Below are positions 26,587-34,847 of a stretch of 64,000 nt of DNA, in pieces. The notes under the pieces are model-generated. The model searched no databases. It was not told the origin of the DNA and was given only the letters and a program-made list of their open reading frames with translations. Source of the DNA: JABDJX01 sp039942715 (GTDB lineage: Bacteria; Pseudomonadota; Alphaproteobacteria; Rhodobacterales; Rhodobacteraceae); NCBI GenBank assembly GCA_039942715.1, contig JBDVBY010000007.1:642374-706373 (forward strand), written 5' to 3'. Within the stretch, counting starts at the first letter, position 1; each line of letters starts with the position of its first letter. The translations under genes and the position numbers were made by a program.

Positions 26587-27006
26587 ATGAGGATCAGACG
26601 TGCGACGACACAGGATGCTGAGGTCTGCGCGCGCATTGTGTGCGACTGGATCGCCAGAACGGCTTGGATGCCGCAAACGTTTTTGCGCGATGACATCGCT
26701 CGGATGATCGCAGAGGCATTGCCTTTGCGCGAAGTTTATCTGATCGGGGAACCGGTTGAGGGATATCTGTCGCTTAATCCCGAGACCGGAATGATTGGCG
26801 CGCTATATGTGGATCGATCCGGGTATGGCTTTGGGCGGGCTTTGCTGGAGCGCGCAAAAAAAAGGCGCGACAGCCTGCAGCTTTGGACGCATGAGCCGAA
26901 TTTGGAAGCGCATCGGTTTTATGAACGCGAGGGTTTTCAACGAGTTGAGCGCAATCCAAAGGGCGATGATGGGGTGGCAGAGTTGCGGATGGAATGGCAT
27001 CGCTAG
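26587..27006 (+). CDS. GNAT-family N-acetyltransferase
   Basis: The 139-residue protein has the GNAT fold. The start IRRATTQDAEVCARIVCDWI and the acetyl-CoA loop region ALYVDRSGYGFGRALLERAK are visible, with the Q/R-x-x-G-x-G/A motif in the form RSGYGFG. The C-terminal NLEAHRFYEREGFQRVER pattern is typical. The acceptor, a small amine or a protein N-terminus, cannot be told. Confidence 0.85.
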   Translation: MRIRRATTQDAEVCARIVCDWIARTAWMPQTFLRDDIARMIAEALPLREVYLIGEPVEGYLSLNPETGMIGALYVDRSGYGFGRALLERAKKRRDSLQLWTHEPNLEAHRFYEREGFQRVERNPKGDDGVAELRMEWHR

Positions 27007-27161
27007 CGCGGCCTAAATCAAACTTTAGCAATTCGATGTCACAGGAGCGGGCAATTCTTTGCCGAGTCGCCAATGCGTGTTTGGGGTTTTGAGCATTGCT
27101 GGTTTATGGTGGCGACAGAGCGCGGAGAAACTGCGCCAAGGCAGGTTTGAGAGCAACAGAT

Positions 27162-27254
27162 ATGACAGAGATAGTCCGTCTCGCCCTTTTGGGTGGGGAG
27201 CATCGCCGTAAGGCGTGGACGCTTTGGCGCAAGTGGTGGCGTCGGGCGATTTGA
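27162..27254 (+). CDS. possible 30-residue basic, Trp-rich small protein
   Basis: ATG 27162 opens a 30-codon frame with start MTEIVRLALL and end LWRKWWRRAI: a short hydrophobic piece, then a strongly basic, tryptophan-rich tail. A weak GAGAGCAAC stretch precedes the ATG. It lies between the GNAT gene and a GC-rich hairpin. Too short for a confident call; it could equally be non-coding. Confidence 0.3.
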   Translation: MTEIVRLALLGGEHRRKAWTLWRKWWRRAI

Positions 27255-27269
27255 TTTTTTGATTTGCGC

Positions 27270-27332
27270 CGCGGCCTTCGCCGCGTCGCTTTAGGCGAGG
27301 GGCTTTGCCCCTCGCGCTGCCCAGAGTATTTT
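27270..27332 (+). terminator. double GC-rich hairpin with trailing T-run
   Basis: GCGGC-CTTC-GCCGC (27271-27284) is followed by a perfect 9-bp stem GCGAGGGGC-TTT-GCCCCTCGC (27295-27315) and then TATTTTTA about 11 nt later. Similar hairpin and A/T-tail arrangements occur between genes in many Rhodobacterales, so this may be a dispersed intergenic element that serves as a terminator between GNAT and the convergent acs. Confidence 0.5.
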
Positions 27333-27351
27333 TAAAATAGATGAAGGGGTT

Positions 27352-29310
27352 TTAGCCCCTGTTCATCCGATTTTCGATCAGATCGTCGACCACTTCGGGT
27401 TCGGCCAATGTTGAGGTGTCGCCGAGCGCGCCGTAGTCGTTTTCAGCGATTTTGCGCAAGATGCGGCGCATGATTTTGCCGGAGCGGGTTTTTGGCAGGC
27501 CTGGTGCGAATTGCAGCAGGTCTGGTTTGGCGATGGGGCCAATCTCCGAGCGGACCCATGTTTCCAGTTCTTTGCGCAAATCTTCCGAACTTTCTTCGCC
27601 GCCCATCAGCGACACATACGCGTAGATGCCTTGACCCTTGATGTCGTGCGGGTATCCGACGACGGCGGCTTCGGCGACTTTGGGGTGCGCGACAAGGGCG
27701 CTTTCGACTTCTGCGGTGCCCATCCGATGACCCGAGACATTGATCACATCGTCGACGCGGCCTGTGATCCAGTAGTAGCCGTCGGCGTCGCGGCGTGCGC
27801 CATCGCCCGTGAAGTAGTAGTTTTTGTAATCCGCGAAGTAGGTTTTTTCAAAACGTTCGTGATCGCCCCAGACGGTACGCATTTGGGCAGGCCAGCTGTC
27901 GGCGATGCAAAGCACGCCTTCGGCTTCTGTGGTGGTGAGTTCCTCGCCGGTTTTGGGTTCCAGCATGACGGGTTTGACGCCGAAGAACGGCATCGTGCAG
28001 GAGCCGGGTTTGGTCGCCGTTGCACCGGGTAACGGTGTCAGAAGGTGACCGCCGGTTTCGGTTTGCCACCATGTATCGACGATGGGCACGTTCCCTTTGC
28101 CGACGACGGTGTGGTACCAGTTCCAAGCCTCGGGGTTGATTGGTTCGCCGACCGTGCCAAGGACTTTGAGATCGCTCAGGTCGTATGCCTCAACAAACTC
28201 TGGGCCTTTGCTCATCAACGCGCGGATCGCCGTTGGCGCGGTGTAGAACTGGTTGACCTTGTGCTTTTGACAGGTCGCCCAGAAGCGGCCCGCGTCGGGG
28301 TAGGTGGGCACGCCTTCGAACATGAGCGTGGTCGCACCGTTCGCCAGTGGTCCGTAGACGATATAGCTGTGCCCGGTGACCCAGCCAACATCCGCAGTGC
28401 ACCAAAACACGTCGCCGTCGTGATAATCAAAAGTGTATTGGTGCGTCATCGAGGCGTAGACGATATAACCGCCCGTAGAGTGCACGACGCCCTTGGGCAT
28501 ACCGGTTGAGCCGGAGGTGTAGAGGATAAACAGCGGGTCTTCGGCGGCCATTTCTTCCGGCGGGCAGTCGGGCGAGACGTTGGCTTCCATCTCATGCAGC
28601 CAGTAATCGCGCCCCTCTGCCATTGCGATATCGCCGCCGGTGCGTTTGACGACCAGCATTTTGGCATCGCCTTCGACCTTGTCGAAGGCTTTGTCAGCGT
28701 TGACCTTGAGCGGAGTGTTGCGCCCGCCGCGCGGGGCCTCGTCAGCGGTGACGACGACTTTGGCTTGGCTTGAATTCACGCGGGCGGCAAGCGCATCCGG
28801 AGAGAAACCGCCAAAGACGATCGAATGGATCGCACCGATGCGCGCTGTGGCCAGCATGGCGTAGGCGGCTTCGGGGATCATTGGCATGTAAAGGACGACG
28901 CGGTCGCCTTTTTCGACGCCCATTTCCTTTAGGACGTTGGCGAACTTTGAAACGTGACCGTGCAATTCATTGTAGGTGATGTGCAGGGCTTCGGCGTCCG
29001 GGTTGTCTGGTTCCCAGATGATCGCCGTTTGATCGCCGCGCGTTGCGAGGTGGCGGTCAACACAGTTGGCCGAGACGTTCAGCGTGCCGTCTTCAAACCA
29101 GTTGATGTTGACATTGCCGGGCGCGAAAGAGGTGTTTTTGACTTTGGTGTAAGGTTTGATCCAGTCAATCCGCTTGCCGTGCTCGCCCCAGAACGCGTCT
29201 GGGTCGCTGATTGAGGCTTCATACATCGCCTCATAGGTGGCTTTGTCAGCATGCGCATTGCCCGCGAATTCTTCGGTAGGCCAATACATTCCATCACGCT
29301 CTTGCGGCAT
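27352..29310 (-). CDS. acs: acetyl-CoA synthetase
   Basis: Acs activates acetate to acetyl-CoA through acetyl-AMP. It has 652 residues, the usual length. The adenylation motif YTSGSTGMPKGVVHSTGG and the C-terminal TRSGKIMRRILRK, whose lysine is catalytic and is the normal acetylation switch, are both visible. A strong AGGAGAGGG box precedes ATG 29310. Downstream of (and possibly cotranscribed with) the Liv-type transporter genes. The symporter-fused kinase at 36865 belongs to the group (CrbS/CbrA) that controls acs in other proteobacteria. Confidence 0.97.
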   Translation of the reverse strand: MPQERDGMYWPTEEFAGNAHADKATYEAMYEASISDPDAFWGEHGKRIDWIKPYTKVKNTSFAPGNVNINWFEDGTLNVSANCVDRHLATRGDQTAIIWEPDNPDAEALHITYNELHGHVSKFANVLKEMGVEKGDRVVLYMPMIPEAAYAMLATARIGAIHSIVFGGFSPDALAARVNSSQAKVVVTADEAPRGGRNTPLKVNADKAFDKVEGDAKMLVVKRTGGDIAMAEGRDYWLHEMEANVSPDCPPEEMAAEDPLFILYTSGSTGMPKGVVHSTGGYIVYASMTHQYTFDYHDGDVFWCTADVGWVTGHSYIVYGPLANGATTLMFEGVPTYPDAGRFWATCQKHKVNQFYTAPTAIRALMSKGPEFVEAYDLSDLKVLGTVGEPINPEAWNWYHTVVGKGNVPIVDTWWQTETGGHLLTPLPGATATKPGSCTMPFFGVKPVMLEPKTGEELTTTEAEGVLCIADSWPAQMRTVWGDHERFEKTYFADYKNYYFTGDGARRDADGYYWITGRVDDVINVSGHRMGTAEVESALVAHPKVAEAAVVGYPHDIKGQGIYAYVSLMGGEESSEDLRKELETWVRSEIGPIAKPDLLQFAPGLPKTRSGKIMRRILRKIAENDYGALGDTSTLAEPEVVDDLIENRMNRG

Positions 29311-29360
29311 GTCCCTCTCCTTCGTCGTTTTGTCATTTGTCTCGATCTAAAGACTGTGCT

Positions 29361-30113
29361 TTAGATCGCCAGATATTTCGCGCGCAGGGCTTCGTCTTCC
29401 AGAACCTTTTGTGCGCTGTCATCATAAACGACTTTGCCGATGTCCAAAATTACAGCACGGTCTGCGAGTTTCAGCGCGGCAACTGCGTTTTGCTCGACGA
29501 TCACCGTGGTGATGCCTTGGTCGCGGATGATGTTCAGCGTCTTGGCGATTTCCTGCACGATCACAGGGGCCAGACCCTCGTAGGGTTCGTCCAGCAGCAG
29601 CACCTTGATATCGCGGGCTAGCGCGCGTGCGATGGCTAGCATTTGCTGTTCACCGCCCGACAGGGTTGAGCCGTCCTGGCTTTTGCGTTCGCCCAATCGT
29701 GGGAACAGCTCGTAGATACGCTCCAGCGACCAGCCGATTGGCGGTGCGATCTGAGCAAGTTTCAGGTTTTCTTCAACTGTCAGTCCCTGGATGATGCGCC
29801 GATCTTCAGGCACCAAGGCGATGCCAGCTTGCGACGCTTCATAGCTTTTCATCAGGTGGAGCGGTTTGTGATCCAGCCAGATTTCGCCGTGTTTCAGTTC
29901 GGGATTGTCCATGCGCGCGATAGTGCGCAAAGTCGAGGTTTTGCCAGCGCCGTTGCGGCCCAGCAGTGCAAGAATTTCACCTTCGCGGATGTTAAAGCTC
30001 ACATCCTGAACAATATAGCTTTCGCCGTAATAGCTTTCGATATTCCAGACGCTTAAGAAGGCCGGTGTGGTTGCCGCGTTGTTTTTGCGCTTGTCGAATG
30101 TCTCGTCCAACAT
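29361..30113 (-). CDS. livF: branched-chain amino-acid-type ABC transporter ATPase (LivF-like)
   Basis: One of two ATPases of a Liv/HAAT-type importer, 250 residues. Walker A LLGRNGAGKTS, signature LSGGEQQMLAIARAL, Walker B IKVLLLDEPYEGL are present. The N-terminus is slightly longer than LivF (NNAATTPAFLSVWNIESYYG). Last transporter gene, 50 bp before acs; its link to acs suggests uptake of a carboxylate or an amino acid that yields acetyl-CoA, although the substrate is not known. Confidence 0.9.
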   Translation of the reverse strand: MLDETFDKRKNNAATTPAFLSVWNIESYYGESYIVQDVSFNIREGEILALLGRNGAGKTSTLRTIARMDNPELKHGEIWLDHKPLHLMKSYEASQAGIALVPEDRRIIQGLTVEENLKLAQIAPPIGWSLERIYELFPRLGERKSQDGSTLSGGEQQMLAIARALARDIKVLLLDEPYEGLAPVIVQEIAKTLNIIRDQGITTVIVEQNAVAALKLADRAVILDIGKVVYDDSAQKVLEDEALRAKYLAI

Positions 30114-30145
30114 CTTTCAAATCTCCTTGAGGGCAGGGGCAGCGC

Positions 30146-30916
30146 TTAGGCTGCGTCCTCGTTTTGGCTTTCACCAAGATACGCTTCTTGTACCTTCGGG
30201 TTGCCCTTAATGTTGTCAGGTGTGTCTTCGACCAGCGGTGTGCCTTGGGCCAGGACGGTGATCCGCTCTGCCAAGCTGAACACAACGTGCATGTCGTGTT
30301 CGATAATCGCCATGGTGATGTCGCGCTTTTCATTGATCTCTTTGAGAAGATCGATGGTGTTGTTGGTATCGGCGCGCGCCATGCCCGCGGTCGGTTCATC
30401 CAACAAAAGCAGGCGCGGTTCTTGCACCAGACACATCGCCATTTCCAGGCGGCGTTTGTCACCACGAGACATTGAAGCGGCGTGCATGTCGCGTTTGTCC
30501 GCCATGTTCACGTCTTCCAGAATGTGCATCGCGGTTGCCATCAGCGCCTTTTCGTCAGCGAAGCTTTCAAACGCATGCATCCGGAACGCACCATCGCGTT
30601 TGGCAAAACACGGGATCATGATGTTTTCCAATACAGACAGATCGCCGAAAATCTCAGGCGTTTGGAACACCCGGGAAATGCCCATTTGGTTGATCTCGTG
30701 CGGAGCGCGCCCCAGCACCGATTTTCCATCAAACATCACCGAGCCGCTGTCGGGGATCAGTTTACCCACAAGGCAGTTCAGTAGCGTTGATTTACCAGCC
30801 CCGTTGGGACCAATAATTGCGTGTACGGTGTTTTCCTCAATCGAGAGGTTCACATCACCAAGAGCCTGCAAACCTCCGAAGCGTTTGTTGACACCTTTGA
30901 CTTCAAGAATTCCCAT
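30146..30916 (-). CDS. livG: branched-chain amino-acid-type ABC transporter ATPase (LivG-like)
   Basis: The second ATPase, 256 residues. Walker A IIGPNGAGKSTLLN, signature SMSRGDKRRLEMAMCLVQ (the normal SGG is replaced by SRG) and Walker B PRLLLLDEPTAG are visible. It contains the LivG-type extension TPEIFGDLSVLENIMIPC. RBS AGGAG sits 8 nt before ATG 30916. The altered signature still has the catalytic-fold context, so it may be functional. Confidence 0.9.
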   Translation of the reverse strand: MGILEVKGVNKRFGGLQALGDVNLSIEENTVHAIIGPNGAGKSTLLNCLVGKLIPDSGSVMFDGKSVLGRAPHEINQMGISRVFQTPEIFGDLSVLENIMIPCFAKRDGAFRMHAFESFADEKALMATAMHILEDVNMADKRDMHAASMSRGDKRRLEMAMCLVQEPRLLLLDEPTAGMARADTNNTIDLLKEINEKRDITMAIIEHDMHVVFSLAERITVLAQGTPLVEDTPDNIKGNPKVQEAYLGESQNEDAA

Positions 30917-30927
30917 AGGTTTTCTCC

Positions 30928-32124
30928 TTATTCCGCTGGTGTCTTGGCAGCGGCTTCTGCTGCGCTATCAGGTTTCTTGCGACGGAACAGGCGTCCGATA
31001 CGCTGACCGCCCTCCACAAGCCCGCCAGGCAGGAAGATCACGACTAACATGAATACGATACCCAGTGTCAGGTGCCAGCCTTTGCCGATGAACGGATAGA
31101 TCATCGCGACCACGAAGTCCTCTAGCCCGTCGGGCATGAACGCAAACCACTGGTGCAGGATGCCTTCGTTGATCTTGGAGATGATGTTCTCCATGTACTT
31201 GATCATACCGGCTCCTAGCACTGGTCCGATCAGCGTGCCAACACCGCCAAGGATGGTCATCAAAACAACCTCGCCCGAAGCCGTCCAGAACATCCGCTCG
31301 GGGCCCACTTGGGTGTCCATGGCGACGAGCAGTCCACCAGCAAGGCCCGCGTAGGCCCCCGAGATTACGAATGCCGCGATCATGTAAGGGCGTGTATTTA
31401 ATCCGGTATAGCTCATCCGCTGTTGGTTCGATTTCACGGCCCGCAGCATCATGCCGAAAGGCGAGCGGAAAATGCGGATCGAGAAGTAGAAGGCGATCAG
31501 CATCACCACAGCTGCGATATAGTAGCCACTGTTAAACGTCCAAAGCCAATCACCTGCCGCAATCTCAAAACTTTGGCGCATGTCCATCCCAAACAGATTG
31601 GCGCGTCCAATTTCATTGGGTGCAAGGTTGCTGAGAAGAGGTGTGTCGGTCGATTTCAACTGCAAGCCAGTTTCGCCGCCAGTGATCGGTGTCAAAACTG
31701 AATAGGCCAGCGCGTAAGACATTTGCGCAAAAGCGAGCGTCAGGATCGAAAAGTAGATGCCAGAGCGGCGCAACGAAATCCATCCCACGATCAGCGCGAA
31801 GAGACCGCCAAACACAATTGCCATCAAAATGGCCGGAATGACGTTGAGCGTGACCAGCTTCATTGACCAGATTGCGGCGTAAGAGCCGACACCCAAGAAC
31901 GCGGCATGACCAAAGGAAAGGTATCCGGTAAGCCCGAAGAGGATGTTGAACCCAATCGCAAAGATGCCAAAGATAACGAAACGCTGCATCAAGTCAGGAT
32001 AGCCTGCGTTGAACTGGGCCATGTCTGACCCTTCAGGGAAGGGGTTCAGGATGAAGGGGGCCAGTAAGGTGATGGCAATAACAACCACAAACAGCCCGGT
32101 GTCTTTTGAATTTAGTCCCAGCAT
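30928..32124 (-). CDS. livM: branched-chain amino-acid-type ABC transporter permease (LivM-like)
   Basis: The 398-residue inner-membrane permease has about ten hydrophobic segments and LivM motifs FNILFGLTGYLSFGHAAFLG and TILGGVGTLIGPVLGAGMI. It is the partner of LivH (32129) in the channel. It lies 4 bp after livH and 12 bp before livG, so it is in the operon SBP-livH-livM-livG-livF. Confidence 0.92.
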   Translation of the reverse strand: MLGLNSKDTGLFVVVIAITLLAPFILNPFPEGSDMAQFNAGYPDLMQRFVIFGIFAIGFNILFGLTGYLSFGHAAFLGVGSYAAIWSMKLVTLNVIPAILMAIVFGGLFALIVGWISLRRSGIYFSILTLAFAQMSYALAYSVLTPITGGETGLQLKSTDTPLLSNLAPNEIGRANLFGMDMRQSFEIAAGDWLWTFNSGYYIAAVVMLIAFYFSIRIFRSPFGMMLRAVKSNQQRMSYTGLNTRPYMIAAFVISGAYAGLAGGLLVAMDTQVGPERMFWTASGEVVLMTILGGVGTLIGPVLGAGMIKYMENIISKINEGILHQWFAFMPDGLEDFVVAMIYPFIGKGWHLTLGIVFMLVVIFLPGGLVEGGQRIGRLFRRKKPDSAAEAAAKTPAE

Positions 32125-32128
32125 TGTC

Positions 32129-33160
32129 TTATTCCTCCATCACGCCTTTGCGGCCCATAAGACCACGCGGACGTGTAAGCAGAATGATAATGGCGACCAG
32201 ATAAATGATGATCTGGTTGATGCCTGGAAGGATGTCGATCACAGCGGCCATCGAGGCAAAGCTTTCGAGGATGCCAAGCAGGAAGCCTGCTAGCACCGCG
32301 CCCGGAAGCGAGCCCATACCGCCGACAACGACCACCACGAAGCTTAGGACAAGGAAGTCCATGCCCATATGATAATTCGGCGAGTTGATGGGGGTGTACA
32401 TGACACCTGCCAATCCCGCGACACAGGCCGCGATTGCAAACATGATGGTAAAGCGCTTGTCGATGTTGATGCCCAAAAGGCCAACGGTTTCGCGATCAAC
32501 CATACCGGCCCGCACAACCATTCCGAAGGTGGTGAACTGCAGGAAAGCAAAGACAGCCGCGATAATGACCATCGCAAAGGCAAAGTAGATCAGACGCCAG
32601 TAGGGGTAGATAATCGTGTTCGGATCAAATCCGATCAACTGCCCAAAATCAAACGAGCCTGCAAAGGCCGGAGGAGCAGGGGTTGGGATCGGGTTTGCGC
32701 CGTAGTAAAATTTGATGATTTCCTGAAGCACAATGGCAAGGCCAAAGGTCACGAGGATCTGGTCTGCGTGGGGGCGTTTGTAAAAGTGCTTGATAAGACC
32801 GCGTTCCATCGCGATACCAATCGCCATCATCACCGGGATCGAGAACAGGATCGCAATCGGCACGGACCAGTTGATGATCCCTTGCCCAACTTCAGGGCCG
32901 AACCACTCATGCAGGTAAAAGATGTCGATCTTTGCCGGATTGCCCAGAAAGTCGACTTTGGTGTCGTCGACGACTTCATGGCTCAGGCTCAGGATGCGTT
33001 GCAACGAAACAGCACAGAATGCGCCGATCATAAACAGTGCGCCGTGTGCAAAGTTGACCACGCCAAGTGTGCCAAAAATCAGTGTCAGCCCCAATGCGAT
33101 CAACGCATAGGCCGAGCCTTTATCAAGTCCATTTAGTACCTGAAGGATAATAGCGTCCAT
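32129..33160 (-). CDS. livH: branched-chain amino-acid-type ABC transporter permease (LivH-like)
   Basis: The 343-residue permease shows LivH features: ALIALGLTLIFGTLGVVNFAHGA near the N-terminus and VVVVGGMGSLPGAVLAGFLLG near the end, with about eight membrane helices. An unusual insertion of about 60 residues (DTKVDFLGNPAKIDIFYLHE) after the third helix is longer than in typical LivH. It lies 98 bp downstream of the binding-protein gene. Confidence 0.92.
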   Translation of the reverse strand: MDAIILQVLNGLDKGSAYALIALGLTLIFGTLGVVNFAHGALFMIGAFCAVSLQRILSLSHEVVDDTKVDFLGNPAKIDIFYLHEWFGPEVGQGIINWSVPIAILFSIPVMMAIGIAMERGLIKHFYKRPHADQILVTFGLAIVLQEIIKFYYGANPIPTPAPPAFAGSFDFGQLIGFDPNTIIYPYWRLIYFAFAMVIIAAVFAFLQFTTFGMVVRAGMVDRETVGLLGINIDKRFTIMFAIAACVAGLAGVMYTPINSPNYHMGMDFLVLSFVVVVVGGMGSLPGAVLAGFLLGILESFASMAAVIDILPGINQIIIYLVAIIILLTRPRGLMGRKGVMEE

Positions 33161-33258
33161 GTCCCCACCTCAATGATGTCGGGTTTCAGACGGGCCCCAC
33201 GCCGGTCTGGGATGCAGGGCGGAAAGAATCCGCCCTGCTAAGCTGTAAGTATTTAGGC

Positions 33259-34623
33259 TTATGCGCCTGGGTTACATTCGCCCAGAGTCGCAGCCGCACC
33301 GCCCATTTGTGGGTGATCTGGCTCGTAGATAACCTGGTCAACAGGTGTGACTTCGACAACTTCAAGAAGGTCAAACTCTGATTCAGGGTTCTCTTTACCC
33401 TTCACAACCAGAACGTCCTTAAAGCACTGGTGATCCGCGCCACGGTACAGTGTTTTACCGTTGCCAAGACCGTCGAACTCAAAGTCAGCAAGTGCTTCGC
33501 CAACCGCACATGGGTTGAACGATCCAGCGCGGTTCACAGCATCAGCATAAAGCAGTGTCTGCACGTAGCATGTGTGCGCTGCCTGTGATGGCGGGAAGCC
33601 GTACTTGGTACCGAAGGACTTAACAAAGGCTTTTGAGCCTTCGTCCTGCAGCGACCAGTGCCAGTTAGTTGAGCCGAAGATGCCCTTAACGTTTGCACCA
33701 GCACCACGTGCCATCAGGCGCGAGTAGAGCGGAACAACAATTTCGAAGTTCTTGTTGTTGATCTGCTTGTCGCGCAGGCCAAACTGAACAGCGTTGGTCA
33801 GCGAGTTGACCATGTTACCGCCGTAGTGGTTCAGAACCAGAACGTCAGCACCAGAGTTCAGAACAGGCGCGATGTAAGACGAGAAGTCTGTTGAAGCGAG
33901 TGGTGTTTTCACTGCGTTCACAGTTTCCCAACCCATAGCTTCGGTTGCCTGTGTTACGGCTTCTTCTGTGGTGTAACCCCAGTTGTAGTCCGCAGTCAGG
34001 TGATAGGCTTTACGATCTGTACCGTAGTTCGCAGCAAGCACAGGCGCGAGAGCAGCACCAGACATGTACGAGTTAAAGAAGTGACGGAAACCGTTGGCCT
34101 TGCGGTCTTTACCGGTTGTGTCATTCGAGTGGGTCAGACCCGCCATGAAGATGATGCCTGCTTCTTGGCAAAGCGCCTGAACAGCCACAGCAACACCCGA
34201 AGATGAGCCGCCTGTGATCATCACAGCGCCGTCTTTTTCGATCATCGACTTAGCAGATGCACGGGCGGCGTCAGATTTGGTCTGTGTGTCGCCTGTGACG
34301 TACTCGACTTTTTTGCCGTTGATACCTGTGCCGTCCAAAGTCTTGGACGAGAACGTTGGGATCATACCGCCATCGCCGCCACCGTTGAGGTGCTCAACAG
34401 CTAGCTCGTATGCGCGCAGTTCGTCCGCGCCTTCGTCAGCGTAAGGACCAGACTGTGGAACGTTGAAGCCCAGTGTTACCGTGTCGCCCTGTGGCGCGTT
34501 GGTAAAGCCTGTGTGGCCATCGGCCCAAACAGCGCCCGTAAAGAGTGTTGGCGTGGCAAGCGCTGCACCCGCAGCTGCGCCACCTTTCATCACACCGCGG
34601 CGTGAAACGTTAGATTTAGACAT
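33259..34623 (-). CDS. Tat-exported ABC transporter substrate-binding protein
   Basis: The 454-residue periplasmic receptor has a Tat signal (SRRGVMKGGAAAGAALATPT) and a Leu/Ile/Val-type bilobal fold (VTLGFNVPQSGPYADEGADE, GAVMITGGSSSGVAVAVQAL, DVLVLNHYGGNMVNSL). First gene of the transporter operon. Cys residues near the C-terminus (NPCAVGEAL, HQCFKDVL, LGECNPGA) are unusual. The substrate is not known; the neighbourhood (acs, ScfR-type regulator, CrbS-like kinase) favours short-chain acids or precursors. Strong expression is likely, because the codons are regular. Confidence 0.9.
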   Translation of the reverse strand: MSKSNVSRRGVMKGGAAAGAALATPTLFTGAVWADGHTGFTNAPQGDTVTLGFNVPQSGPYADEGADELRAYELAVEHLNGGGDGGMIPTFSSKTLDGTGINGKKVEYVTGDTQTKSDAARASAKSMIEKDGAVMITGGSSSGVAVAVQALCQEAGIIFMAGLTHSNDTTGKDRKANGFRHFFNSYMSGAALAPVLAANYGTDRKAYHLTADYNWGYTTEEAVTQATEAMGWETVNAVKTPLASTDFSSYIAPVLNSGADVLVLNHYGGNMVNSLTNAVQFGLRDKQINNKNFEIVVPLYSRLMARGAGANVKGIFGSTNWHWSLQDEGSKAFVKSFGTKYGFPPSQAAHTCYVQTLLYADAVNRAGSFNPCAVGEALADFEFDGLGNGKTLYRGADHQCFKDVLVVKGKENPESEFDLLEVVEVTPVDQVIYEPDHPQMGGAAATLGECNPGA

Positions 34624-34760
34624 GTAGTCCTCCCAATTGGATACCGGATCTTGGCCAATCCTTGGCCCCCTCCACGGGCGTCCGGTCTTTACAAGGTAAT
34701 AATGTTATCGCGCGGTTTGTGAAAACTAATCAACAAGTCACTGTAGTGTCTGCATTTTCT

Positions 34761-34799
34761 TGTAAATATTTACACAATACACTAGCATACCTTGTAAAT
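34761..34799. promoter_or_regulatory. candidate ScfR operator: palindrome plus half-site
   Basis: TGTAAATATTTACA (34761-34774) is a perfect 14-bp palindrome. A half-site TGTAAAT repeats at 34793-34799. They lie in the 224-bp divergent gap between the binding-protein gene and the ScfR-type regulator. RamB-like relatives bind AT-rich TTTGCAAA-type sites, so this is a good candidate for autoregulation and for control of the transporter. Inference from position and symmetry. Confidence 0.45.
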
Positions 34800-34847
34800 A
34801 AATTTTCGCGCGTCTGCAGAAACGCGTTGAAATGACAAGGAAATCAT

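Noticed and set aside
30146..30916. LivG as a pseudogene because of the SRG signature
   Set aside because: The rest of the ATPase motifs and the length are normal and the operon is intact; a variant signature alone does not show loss.
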